Below, in pieces: positions 38,201-45,825 of a stretch of DNA of 64,000 bases. The DNA comes from Nageia nagi. Taxonomy: Eukaryota > Pinophyta. The stretch lies in the NCBI GenBank assembly GCA_050084985.1, contig JBITNC010000001.1, positions 191,828,001 through 191,892,000 of the forward strand, read 5' to 3'. Position 1 is the first letter of the stretch; each line of letters begins with the position of its first letter. Both the position numbers and the translations under genes were made by a program. Under the pieces are notes generated by a model. The model was not told the DNA's origin, did not search any database, and saw only the letters and a list, made by a program, of their open reading frames with translations.

Positions 38201-41200
38201 TCTTCATCACCAAGTCCATCATGAATACATAACAAGTCTGATTTTCTTATAACAACAGCAAAAACATGGTGTTTGTACTCCCAAAATATAGGCAAATTGA
38301 GTGATTCTCCATCCCTCATAGTTGCATTATGTAGGAGCATCAATAAATCATCAATAATGATGGTTGGGCTCTTGGAAAAGTGGCTGGAATAAGATTGTAA
38401 CAGATCTGGTTTGCTCTTTCCAACAGCCATAAGGGCAATACATTTATCTAACCTCATGCTTTCATTATTTTCCATCATTGTGCCATGCATGAATGAAAGA
38501 TAACTAGCAAATATCTCAAGAAAATAGTGACTGAAAATGAAATGTACAGCAGTAATATAACAACCAATTACACAATTTATTACCTCCCATATGACTTCCA
38601 AACCGTGCCAAATATAAGTGACTTCATCATAAATGCTTTCCTTGGCCAAAAACATGTTGCATACCTTTTCCAATACTATTTCATATTGCTGTAGTAACTT
38701 TTGACTGAATGTGCACATCATGGATGAAGACTTACTCACATTTTCATGCTCAAACCCACAACAACCATGACTATGTGCTTCCATAACTGAAAAAACACTT
38801 TCAAAACCAACCAATGCAAAAAGTATATAACTTAAATTCATGGCAAAACGAAAATAAGTTACCTTCCCAAATATGTTGACATCACCATAAGACACAAATT
38901 TGTGAAACTCATCAAGTTTTCTATCAACAAGCTCATCCTCATCATGCCCCAAAAGAAATAGTACACTGCTGTCATAAAAATCAGAATTCAACTTGTACCT
39001 TTGTGGAATGTTTCCATGGCTGCCCAAGTTTGAATTTATCTTCGTTTTCTCCCTATAACTGATCATAGCACCTTTACACATGAAGTTTTCTATTTTTACC
39101 TTGCCCAAGTTGAGCAAAAGAACACATATGCAATTTTGCAACTCATGCATATCAATCTCAACCCTTATTGCATCAAAAATCATGCAATGTACAGCCATAT
39201 TTGTATAAATTGTAGCCATGCCAATTGTCATCAAAACACTCCAAAGCATTTTGCAATGTAGAATACCAAGTATGAAGAAAGATGCACCAACACTTTTCCA
39301 TTGCAAATAATTGTTTTGACAACACTTATGTATGTAATTCGTCCTTATGCATGCCCAATTAAATTCACCAATCAAATCAGTTTTAGAAGTGTCTTCCAAC
39401 TCCATCAATCTGAAAATGAAGTGATCATTTTCTCATCTGTAACTGTGACACATGCTCAAAATGAAATCAGAAATCATCAAGACAAAATTATGAACAAATG
39501 CATGCCAAGATTCAACAATAAGTGCAACCCATCTATCCCATTTTCCTTTTGAATCATACTCCAAATGTACACAAGTGTCCCAATCAAGTGTGGAATTAGT
39601 TCTTTTGTTGTTCCAAAACTTCATCAAATTTGCAACTGTAAGCCTCTCAATTTCCAATCATGGTGCTTCTTTGTTGGCTGTTCCAACTGTCTAAAAGGCA
39701 GAAAATATCATGTGAACATGTATGATGACAAATGTACCAATTGTCCTCATTTTCTTCTGCAATTTTCTGTTTTTTAAATTAGATTTATTGGCTGCAAAAA
39801 AGTGAGAATTTTGCACCATTCTATCCACATAAGACTTCAAAAGTCCACTCCAAATACCAAAACTGAATCAGCAATTTGTAAATCCATGAAAGCCACAAAA
39901 AGAAGTGAAAAGATACCACATATGTACATGAAAAAGTATCTCCTTCTGTAATGTTCCATGTGAGAAGTGCTCTACACCACCTACCATGCATCCACATGAG
40001 AAAAATCAACATTTTATTTGAAGGAACCATGGCTGTAGTAATTTTACCTTTACATAGCAGAATATGTGAAATGTCAAAGGATTGTCCTCCTCCCATGAGA
40101 TGAATATGAGACATGTCCCATGGCTGAATATGCTTGTGCTTCTCTCCTCCAAAAGAATTCTTACCATATGTGAAAAGAATTTTTGTATCCCATGCATTTA
40201 AAGGTTGATCACAATTCTCGAGTGTGATTGACCTTTCCCCCACAAAACTCTTCACATAAGGAAAGCTAAGGCCATTATGATGACAATTATCTAAGGGCTT
40301 CATTTGGAGTTCTAGTCCATATCTCTCCAAACTTTCACAAACTGAAAATTCTTCAACGCCTTTTTGTATCTTTCCCATAGAGTATGCAAAAAACAAATTT
40401 GAAACATTCTCTAACTCTTTTCCCAAATCATGAGCATCATGTTTCTCATTGAATTTATTCTCAACATGTGTAGGTATAAATGTACAAAAAGAAGTATTTT
40501 GGTTCTCTTTCAAACATACCTTAAGTGGGAGAGTAGCATCTCTAACACCAATCTCTTGAGTGAAATCAATCATGCTAGATGAACCATGCTTCATTGCTGA
40601 AATGTCTTCACAACCTACATTTTCTTCAAAATTTTGTGTTTGGCCCTTTTCCTCTTTTTCAATGGTAGGAACAACTCCAAAATTTTCTGCACAATTCTCC
40701 TCAAGCTCTTCTTTTTGATGGAAAATTTCATATTTCTCTGCTTTTCCCAAAGTTGATAAACCATCTTGACCATTAAAGGTGGGAATGTTTATTTTCTGTT
40801 GCAATTGTCTTTTCTTCCTCTTAGGTTCACTAGTTCCATTTTGTTGCATGCTTGCCCTTTTTAATGTCACTATCTCTTGCCTATTTGCTTCCTCCAATGT
40901 CACCATCTTTTGCATCAAAGCAATCATTGCATCGAACTTCTGTTCATTCTTTTTTCTCCTGAATAGTTCCATGATCAACTCTTAGCAAACATCAAACTTC
41001 AAAACCCTATTGTGCAATTCCTCCAACTTACTGAATCTTCATAAACGTCACCTTCCTGTTTTTCCTCTAAAAAACCCTTCTAGAAGCTTAAAACGGCGTG
41101 CAAAACGCTAAAAAATGCTCCTAAGGGTCAAGTACTTGACATAGCATATTGAATCTGATGCTAAGATTCCAAAATCCACCCTAAATGACCCCCAAAAAAT

Positions 41201-44200
41201 AGGGTTTCCTGATATGGACGAATTTGAGGTTTCTTTTTCTACAACCAATCAAATCACAAAAAAAACCCTGAATTTGAAATTTCTGAAATCTTACCCAAAA
41301 ACTTTTCTGAAACCACATATTTGCAATTTGGCCAAAAGGGTATCCAAATCTGCAATTTTTTTTTCTAAAAAAAATCTCTAAAAATCTGCGATTTTCATTA
41401 GGGCATAAATTTTCACCACCAAAAAACACTTTTCAACATGAATCTGAAATACCCACAAAAGATTTATGAAAGCCCAAATTTTTTTGAACACCCTAATTCA
41501 GAAAAATTCGAAAATTGAGATACCCACAATTGCCACGACTCAAAAAAGTAGACATTGACCACAGGCTGGCAAGATTCTAGCTCTAATACCATTTGTAATG
41601 ACCCAAAAACAAAATTACAGAAATAAAAGTATAGAAAAAATACAGAACTGAAATATTCCTCAAAAGACACCTAGAAATGAGTAATAACCAGCCAAAAGAA
41701 TATATTAAAATATTGCAAGACAATATATGCGTTGGAATAACCAAGGGCACCCACAAAATAACATCAAAATGCATATATAACACCCTCAAAATGCCACGAA
41801 TCTCCTTGAGACTATTTTTGTATTTTTGTGTTTTTAGGGCAATCACACCTTCAATGAAATTGCCAAAGATCCCAACCATGCACCTTCAATGCACTTTGGG
41901 GTGAGCAAGACCTTCAATCTTCACTCATGGAAACTCAAGGGTTTCAGATTTCAATTTCAATAATATCAATAACATGCCCAAAATGGAGCGTTGCATCTCC
42001 TTATATTGAATCCAACCCTAATCTTGCGTTGACCCCTCTAAGCTAATCTAAGCCATTGATTGGCTTTATTACAAATAAAAGTACTTCAAATAACATAAAA
42101 GCTTATTATAATCCAAAGTTGCACTTTTAAGTAGAAATCCACTAAGTTAAGTGGATTTTCTGTGTGTGGCGCAATATGGAAAATTGGTCCCATTGGCGAA
42201 CTTTAAGTAGCCATAACTCCTACGTTTCTTGTCCAAAAAGGGTCGTGTGACCACTTAAAACAAATGCCACAAGATGCTCTATCCAATTTTGAAGGTGCAA
42301 CGGCCATATCTGACTTGTAGAAGAAGAGATTTGTGAAAAATCCCAAATACAAGATATTCTAAACAATAGGATCATTACAAAAGTACATCCAACAATAATG
42401 AAGAAGCATTAAGGTTTGAGAAGCCTAGGGACTAACATTATAAAGGCTACAAAAAACTAGTGTATCATCATCATAGGGATAGAGATAAATCTAATAATGT
42501 CAAAGGGAGCTTGTTCAATATTGTCACATGTTTGAGGCATAGAAATGGTAGCATCATCATCCACCATCGTGAAAGGGCCAATGATAGGTTTGATCACATC
42601 CAAAGATGGTTGCTTAGAGCTAGCTTGATCTCCCTAGACTCTCTCCTAACATCCAAGGCTAATGGATCTATTGTAGTAGAAAGGAAATTGGTGATGCACG
42701 CTTGTCTCCTTGATTTAGGGTGAGAGTGGGAGGCACTAAGTGTCTACGACAATGGATAGAGGGTAGTTGGTGACATATGGAATGAAGATGAGAGTATTGG
42801 GGTACATTGATAGCTATTTGTGGAAGTAGGCATTGTCGCATTGACCTATCCTCTCTATCATGTTGAATGGTGCTATCTAGGTAGTGTTTAGTGCCTTTGA
42901 TGGTGTGGATGAATTGGAAGAAGTTGCTGATCAACTTAGTGTTCCAAGGGTTCTCTCTAGAGGGATTTTGTAGAGCTTTACATTTGAAGATAGTGACCTC
43001 TTGGAGGAAAAAGGCCAAGCATCTCTGATCAAGACAGATGAAAAGATGGATAGAGAACGTCCATATTCCTTGTACAAGTAGTGGTATCTCCCTTGAATCT
43101 TGTAATAAATGGGATGTCAAAAATGAAGTGTTTTCATTCTCCACCTTTTGGAGAGATTAGAGACAACAAGTCCTATCATTGTGAGGAATATGTTGGTCAA
43201 TCTCAACTAGTAGTTGGTGGTAGAAAACTCTTTGCTAATCAAGGGAAACCCTTATACAATGTGACCAATGGCGCTAAAGATAGTTTGGCTCAGTGATGGT
43301 GCCATCAGTAATTTGTAAGAAGTGTTCAATTCAGAAAATAGCCTTGGGGCTAAGAGGCTAGGGGAGAGGTCCAATTTCATATATCATTTAATAATATCAT
43401 CTCTGAAAGATTTGTTAATGACGACCTTAAAGGGTAAAGGCAAGGAGGAGCATCCAATGAGTATTTGAACTGGAAGCTGATCATTGGAGATGTCTATGGA
43501 CTAGAAAAGCAGACTAGCCTCATGATACCAACATTGTATACACTTGATGAGACCTACAAAGTAGACATTAAGCTTTCCTCTGGGCTTAGGAGCTTAATAT
43601 GGCGAGAAATATGTCACTAAATACTTCTCACCATGCACAGGTTCATCATTGGATAGTATGAAAGTTTTGTAGTACCCACTCCCTACGATGACAAAGATAT
43701 GGCCTATCAACCTTGGCTACCCTTCCATGAGCACCTATATAATCGATGTCGGACAGTCATCCATGAGCACCAGTAGATCTTGCATCATGTTAGTTGAAGT
43801 GCTTGATGATGATAATGTTCTCTCTACAATCCTTCAACATTGATTACATCCTTCTGTACCATTTGGTAAATTTTTTAATGCAACATGTTGCTTGGGCAAA
43901 TATTTTACTCTATTTTACCATTGGTGTTAATTTCAGCATTTTCTTAGTTATGAACCCACTATTGAGCTCATAGAGCATCTAGTGTCAAGATTCATTTGTG
44001 AGTTCCATTCATCTGCTGCAGTCACTCATGCACATTTAAATATTTCTTTCTTTTCTATCTTTGTGGATCGTCAATAAGTTTTGTTTCATCGTGAGACATG
44101 TTTTGAGGTCAACATGTATACAACTTCCCAGAATATGCCATCATTGGGAAATGGAGGTCATCTTGTCTAGACTGAATGTGAGCTGCCTGGTATACGAGAA

Positions 44201-45825
44201 GCAGTTCACTTCCTGCCCTTGTATATTTCTCTGAGTCACTTCATATGTCCTGAAAAAATTCTTTCGAGGAAGATAGAGCAACACAAAATGCACACCTGCT
44301 GTGGCGATAATGTGAAGCGAAAATTTATTGTGTCTTCATTTTCAGTATTTTCTCGTGTCTTGTTTCTGAATCATCGTAACTTGAAATTGGATAGACTCAA
44401 GTAAGTGTGCACCGTGTATGAATAGTTTAGCAATACATTTTGGTTGCTTTATATGCTGTCAAAAGGTTTTGGGTTTGGCAATTTAATATTTGTTTTTCTG
44501 GAAAATCAGGTTGGAGCAGGTTTGCCTGTAATAACTACCTTGACACGGTTAAAAGTATCTGGCGATCCAGTGCAGTGCATCATGGGTGCTCTTAGTGGTA
44601 AGAGTTCTTTTTCCAATTGATAAGCGGTAAGAGTTTATTTTTTATTATTAGAATTTCTCTTTCATGTTTTACCAAGATAGCTTCTCATGATTGCTGACAG
44701 AAAGCAGGATGATTCTTCTATAATAATTCAATTAAATTTTAAAGTTTCACCAACCGAGCTTTTACTTTGAAGCAAACTGACTGTGTAGGTACACTGGGAT
44801 ATGTAATGAGTGAATTACAAGGAGGAAAGCCATTAAGCGGAGTTGTTCGAGCAGCTAAAATGCTTGGATTCACAGAACCAGGTTTATAATTAATTGATAA
44901 CTGGTAGTTTTATGCTGGAACTTTTGTCAACACCCGTTTATGCTACATCTACTGCATGGATCAAGCTGTTTTCAAATAGGACAAAGTTCAACAAACAATT
45001 ATATGCTTGTAGAAGTTATCTATATTACTATTTCTGTGGATAAAACATTTACTTGTTCTGGAGCTATCTGTTGGAACTTTATTGACTGCCACCTGTTATT
45101 GTAATGATTGCAGATCCACGTGATGACCTTAGTGGCATGGATGTGGCGAGGAAGGTTAGACTTTAGAACCTTAAACTATTGTCTTTGATTAGCGCTGAGA
45201 CAAGTTTGTTCTAAGCGGAGTGTACACCTTACACTCAATTGCTTGTACAAAACAAGAGATATTTTAAGCAAGAGATCTTCTTTCTTAATTTATTCAAATT
45301 CAACAAATGGTTTATAGTATTATACTGCAGGATTTGGGGTATAGCTGTCTAAAATTTGTGGACTTTATGTAAATTATAGGCACAGTAAAATGGGAAGGGT
45401 TTTAGGTTAAATTGGTTGATCCAAAAGGAGTCTTAAAGATTATCGGATTTGTTTTAACATGAAAAAAAAACAGGGATTGATACTAGCTCGGTTACTTGGA
45501 TGGCGGTTGAACTTGGAGGATGTCGAGGTCTGGGTTATGTCCTAATTTTGTTTTCTGCATGCTAATGATTTATCAATGTGAACGACTTCATTGTAGTTGT
45601 GAGAGTTTTTTTATCAAGCTGGTGATGTATGCATTCTGGGTCTAATTTATGACGTGGTCAGGTGGAAAGCCTCTATCCTTCTGAGATGGGGCCAGAAGTC
45701 ATGCCGATTGATGATTTCCTGAGTAAAGGCCTTCCAACACTTGATCAGATGATGGAGGAGAGAATCAAATGTGCTTCTTCAAATGGCAATGTTATACGCT
45801 ATGTTTGTACGATTGAGAATTCAAG
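14096..45825 (+). CDS. HSD: Homoserine dehydrogenase, monofunctional plant type (partial, 7 internal exons)
   Basis: Homoserine dehydrogenase reduces aspartate semialdehyde to homoserine with NAD(P)H, in the plastid branch leading to threonine, methionine and isoleucine. Joined exons give 610 nt, about 203 residues of an enzyme usually near 375. Seen in order: VDCSAS and ANKKPLT at the end of the nucleotide-binding half, RFEST/VGAGLPVI at the core, SGTLGYVMSEL, then the family signature running from the Ala before KMLG to the Lys of DVARK, and finally ESLYPSEMGP. ESLYP-x-EMGP is typical of the plant monofunctional enzyme rather than the aspartokinase fusion. All seven exons are uninterrupted and all six internal introns are GT-AG with compatible phases, so it is probably a working gene. 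The N-terminal exons (with any transit peptide) and the last roughly 60 codons are not in the window. The gene symbol is inferred from the family. Confidence 0.93.
14212..15396 (+). other. HSD intron (1185 bp)
   Basis: A/T-rich, GTAATA to CATGCAG. Nothing repetitive or coding recognised. Confidence 0.8.
15397..15450 (+). CDS. HSD: HSD exon b
   Basis: 54 nt, 18 codons, phase 0 on both sides, between CATGCAG and GTAATG. Encodes EFYDKIVSKWRRVRFEST. It abuts VGAGLPVI of the next exon in homologous enzymes, although that exon lies 29 kb downstream. Confidence 0.92.
15772..17080 (+). mobile_element. LTR remnants upstream of the dual-protease element
   Basis: At 15772 a TGTAATATCCC start with a matching ATTACA arm resembles LTR termini elsewhere in the window. 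At about 16067 (TGTAATGGTTCCC) to 16.25 kb the text 'gtgagccccaatgtgggatg' matches the U3 of the TGACGTCC family. CTATAAAAGG at about 16729 is a plausible LTR TATA box. No PBS is seen before gag at 17.1 kb, so the pieces are rearranged. Confidence 0.45.
17090..17648 (+). pseudogene. gag C-terminus and zinc knuckle of dual-protease element
   Basis: Frames at 17132-17320 and 17226-17648 carry gag-like text and a basic linker, then CFSCNEPWKSGHCC at 17472-17513, a full CX2CX7HXC knuckle, followed by HYIEVFSEEESSDE. The acidic tail and spacing match plant Ty3/gypsy gag. A homologous knuckle with an internal frameshift is at about 57.3 kb on the minus strand. Confidence 0.75.
17670..18581 (+). pseudogene. 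Tandem retropepsin-like domains: PR1 complete, PR2 start
   Basis: One open frame. PR1 runs from FFTIKVLGG through VLIDGGATHNFVNEKL (triad D-G-G instead of D-S/T-G) to VVLGVQWLVSL and IILQGIKE, about 140 residues. A basic linker (RKPKMTTRSHIYGKRL) follows, and then a second domain begins (YLTLQLEGHILGEPIIALID). At 18582 a solo LTR insertion cuts it. The rest of PR2 resumes at 27898. The frame downstream of the breakpoint in the raw ORF (to 18635) is LTR sequence. The element at 55.5-56.8 kb has the same two-domain layout on the minus strand. Confidence 0.8.
18582..19245 (+). repeat. Solo LTR, left part
   Basis: Starts TGTGATGTCCC directly after ACAAT (18577-18581). With 27251-27892 it forms one LTR of about 1.3 kb related to the TGACGTCC family, carrying several CCCCACGTTGG-like words at 18.88-19.08 kb. 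A LARD-like element inserted at 19246 splits it. Confidence 0.85.
19500..20110 (+). repeat. Degenerate 60-75 bp repeats in LTR
   Basis: Repeated phrase of the form 'aaaaatgcgcatttttg' followed by 'aatttgagctcgaaaatg', around eight diverged copies. Noncoding. Confidence 0.6.
20270..21500 (+). repeat. Four degenerate units of about 330-375 bp
   Basis: The marker phrase CCTG(C/T)GCCTA or close variant recurs at 20391, 20766, 21130 and 21463. Each is preceded by a 'cctcttggaaattttgaaaa'-like start, and the units are separated by CCAATGAGAG-like text. Confidence 0.65.
21910..21924 (+). promoter_or_regulatory. LTR TATA box
   Basis: TCTATAAATATGACC fits a plant TATA box and lies in the LTR, where minus-strand relatives have CTATAAAAGG. 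Likely start of element transcription. Confidence 0.45.
24207..26337 (+). pseudogene. LARD-like element ORF, + strand copy (decayed)
   Basis: Function unknown. Open pieces in order: GEVIMDFNSTGVKNAF at about 24.26 kb; 24396-24689 with KKFYMNLYMVYLLLHG; 24720-24998 with WEYEIYKDLKGEVSFSRI and DFFLQ; 25118-25609 charged and disordered (SSVKGRGREDS, Gln/Glu rich); 25897-26334, a 145-residue coiled-coil-like segment (KEKEIKSLKKELADQKK). These align in the same order with the minus-strand copy at 1-3009, despite strong divergence, suggesting past protein-level selection. Stops and frameshifts separate the pieces. The last codons run into the truncated 3' LTR. Confidence 0.6.
26316..27250 (+). repeat. 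3' LTR of LARD-like element, truncated at its start
   Basis: Matches 23266-24206 with a roughly 12-bp deletion near the start and a roughly 20-bp extra segment near 27.12 kb. Ends CATCCCAACA at the TSD. Confidence 0.75.
27251..27892 (+). repeat. Solo LTR, right part
   Basis: Continues the LTR broken at 19245 and ends GATCTTCACA at 27892, followed by ACAAT (27893-27897), the second copy of the 5-bp TSD. Alignment with 6683-7900 supports continuity across the nested insert. Confidence 0.85.
27898..28470 (+). pseudogene. Second retropepsin-like domain (PR2), continued
   Basis: Picks up exactly where the frame stopped at 18581: GATNNFIYETF, then VNFYVYPMGGFYHIILGVQWLYQLGD and ITLRGI. The same modular order (triad, central strand, ILGVQWL) as PR1 but clearly diverged in sequence. 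The triad across the junction is D-N-G, as in the minus-strand copy at about 55.93 kb. A Ser/Asn-rich tail follows to a stop at about 28470. Confidence 0.8.
28471..29200 (+). other. Downstream internal region of dual-protease element
   Basis: A short open frame 28498-28704 and then no sustained frame. Position and composition fit the noncoding or decayed part between PR2 and the 3' LTR. No reverse transcriptase motif seen. Confidence 0.4.
29201..30600. other. Unclassified, probably retrotransposon-derived
   Basis: A/T-rich sequence. A minus frame at 30532-30320 (70 codons) looks helical and could belong to the adjacent LARD-like remnant. Nothing else recognised. Confidence 0.3.
30600..32735 (-). 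mobile_element. LTR of a LARD-like element, minus orientation
   Basis: Sense start TGTTGTGCCTACACAACA at 32735. The TATA-like CTATAAAAGG (minus) at about 31885-31895 lies in text nearly parallel to 3.89-3.99 kb. Array units with GGGTGCAAAAGCACTC cores lie at 32028-32330 and GAGTGCTTTTGCACT cores at 31.09-31.70 kb. The left limit is approximate. Confidence 0.65.
32010..32600 (-). repeat. About 95-bp tandem array with palindromic core
   Basis: Cores begin at 32028, 32122, 32220 and 32314 (spacing 94-98 bp), with a diverged one near 32525. Each sits between 'tggtcgcatggatttggat' and an ACATGCGACA-like phrase. Confidence 0.75.
32736..33916 (-). repeat. LTR related to TGACGTCC family, minus
   Basis: Sense start TGTGATATCCC at 33916. 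It shares 'gtgagccctaagtgggacgtc' and the 'ggcaaaggtgctccaccaatgc' block with other members. Its sense 3' end is cut at 32736 by the LARD-like element. Probably a solo LTR or one end of an element inserted in the dual-protease element. Confidence 0.65.
33917..34590 (+). pseudogene. 3' internal end of dual-protease element, ORF 34117-34512
   Basis: A 131-codon open frame (DSKVSPLLIDLYTVLDELSPF ... HQQKTALKDIWTV) of unknown function lies just before a polypurine tract (34576-34588, GAGGAGGGAGG) that adjoins the 3' LTR. I recognise no domain. It may be noncoding element tail that happens to be open. Confidence 0.4.
34591..35611 (+). repeat. 3' LTR of dual-protease element
   Basis: About 1.02 kb from TGTAATGTTCCC to GGGTACATTACA. 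Similar along its length to the LTRs at 53286-54298 and 58166-59144 (shared 'tataaaggcaagac' TATA region and 'tagtacttagattaggagt' block), which belong to the other dual-protease element. Confidence 0.75.
35612..36672 (+). other. Intron sequence, nothing recognised
   Basis: A/T-rich with no long frame and no match to the window's repeats. Probably native HSD intron between two insertions. Confidence 0.5.
36678..37444 (-). repeat. 3' LTR of 36678-42379 element
   Basis: Sense start TGTAATGACCC at 37444, sense end GGGACATTACA at 36678. 767 bp. Confidence 0.92.
37642..39657 (-). pseudogene. About 670-codon frame with two stops and internal duplication
   Basis: Three open pieces share one frame: 39657-39433, 39408-38128 (426 codons) and 38109-37642. 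They are separated only by in-frame stops at 39433 and 38128, so a single longer frame is likely ancestral. The segment MCTFSQKLLQQYE ... MMENNESMRLD (about 38718-38404) is repeated as ICTLNSVLKQQYE ... MENNEGMILD (about 38010-37680), 708 bp apart. Composition is rich in Cys, His, Phe and Met. NSDFYDS at about 38.97 kb recurs at about 55.13 kb in the other minus-strand element. No known domain recognised. Confidence 0.45.
39821..40978 (-). CDS. 385-codon ORF, gag-like start then unknown
   Basis: The first 75 residues have a coiled stretch (FDAMIALMQKMVTLEEANRQE), a basic patch (KRKKRQLQQK) and INIPTFNGQDG, which looks like the beginning of a gag capsid (I/L-P-x-F-x-G). The rest of gag is missing; instead about 300 residues with no motif I know follow (acidic LEENCAENF, Cys-rich patches, hydrophobic Trp-rich C-terminus). 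It is the longest intact frame of this element after the 426-codon one and lies first after the 5' LTR. Whether it is translated is uncertain. It could be a deletion fusion of gag to the element's unique region. Confidence 0.45.
   Translation of the reverse strand: MIMELFRRKKNEQKFDAMIALMQKMVTLEEANRQEIVTLKRASMQQNGTSEPKRKKRQLQQKINIPTFNGQDGLSTLGKAEKYEIFHQKEELEENCAENFGVVPTIEKEEKGQTQNFEENVGCEDISAMKHGSSSMIDFTQEIGVRDATLPLKVCLKENQNTSFCTFIPTHVENKFNEKHDAHDLGKELENVSNLFFAYSMGKIQKGVEEFSVCESLERYGLELQMKPLDNCHHNGLSFPYVKSFVGERSITLENCDQPLNAWDTKILFTYGKNSFGGEKHKHIQPWDMSHIHLMGGGQSFDISHILLCKGKITTAMVPSNKMLIFLMWMHGRWCRALLTWNITEGDTFSCTYVVSFHFFLWLSWIYKLLIQFWYLEWTFEVLCG
41580..41591 (-). other. Primer-binding site
   Basis: Minus-strand TGGTATTAGAGC, initiator-Met type, two bases from the 5' LTR. 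Confidence 0.85.
41594..42379 (-). repeat. 5' LTR of 36678-42379 element
   Basis: 786 bp, highly similar to the 3' LTR with small indels (for example the 'cacaccttcaatgaaattg' segment near 41.85 kb). Confidence 0.92.
42385..44509 (+). other. Intron 3' part, no gene recognised
   Basis: Contains opposite-strand open stretches (42460-42723 plus; 43144-42668 minus) without recognised motifs. Sequence from about 42.7 to 43.9 kb could be old element debris. The last few hundred bases before the exon look unique. Confidence 0.4.
44510..44597 (+). CDS. HSD: HSD exon c
   Basis: 88 nt, starting after ATCAG at phase 0 and ending in phase 1 before GTAAGA. Encodes VGAGLPVITTLTRL through GALS, the start of the catalytic and dimerisation region. 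First exon after the giant intron. Confidence 0.93.
44789..44881 (+). CDS. HSD: HSD exon d
   Basis: 93 nt between GTGTAG and GTTTAT, phase 1 on both sides. Encodes GTLGYVMSELQGGKPLSG and AAKMLGFTEP, the start of the homoserine dehydrogenase signature. Confidence 0.93.
45114..45154 (+). CDS. HSD: HSD exon e (41-nt exon with catalytic Asp and Lys)
   Basis: 41 nt between TTGCAG and GTTAGA. Encodes DPRDDLSGMDVARK, where the Asp and Lys of D-V-A-R-K correspond to the catalytic pair in the family. The very short exon is supported by exact phase agreement with both neighbours. Confidence 0.92.
45474..45527 (+). CDS. HSD: HSD exon f
   Basis: 54 nt, phase 0 on both sides, between AACAG and GTCTGG. 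Encodes GLILARLLGWRLNLEDVE, the helix after the catalytic loop. Confidence 0.92.
45662..45825 (+). CDS. HSD: HSD exon g (last exon in window)
   Basis: 164 nt between GGTCAG and GTATGA, ending in phase 2. Encodes VESLYPSEMGPEVMP through IRYVCTIENS. The next exon should encode the remaining roughly 60 residues. I did not find it in the following 18 kb. Confidence 0.92.

Larger units (their letters stand above)
36678..42379 (-). mobile_element. Complete LTR element with unrecognised ORFs, TSD AAAGT
   Basis: 5702 bp. LTRs of 767 and 786 bp (36678-37444, 41594-42379) are in the same orientation. Perfect 5-bp TSD AAAGT at 36673-36677 and 42380-42384. PBS TGGTATTAGAGC (minus, 41591-41580) and a purine tract (minus, just right of 37444) fix the minus orientation. 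The interior has a short gag-like start and then long frames without gag, protease, reverse transcriptase or integrase signatures, so it must depend on enzymes supplied in trans. It is the cleanest insertion in the window. Confidence 0.92.
15451..44509 (+). other. Giant HSD intron (29,059 bp)
   Basis: The donor GTAATG follows the RFEST codons and the acceptor ATCAG precedes VGAGLPVI. These residues are contiguous in homologous proteins, so no exon is expected between them. The content is almost entirely retrotransposon in both orientations. Likely native intron remains at 15451-15771, 35612-36672 and 42385-44509. The last few hundred bases (43.9-44.5 kb) show no recognised repeat. Confidence 0.85.

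Noticed and set aside
42668-43144. 158-codon minus frame in the HSD intron, considered as a host gene or reverse transcriptase
   Set aside because: No catalytic or structural motif could be identified, and the overlapping + strand frame is equally open.
44219-44404. Open frame ending at CTCAAGTAAGTG just upstream of HSD exon c, which looks like an exon with a strong donor
   Set aside because: The residues before VGAGLPVI are already supplied by exon b (RFEST), and homologues have nothing between them. The frame has no recognisable protein pattern.
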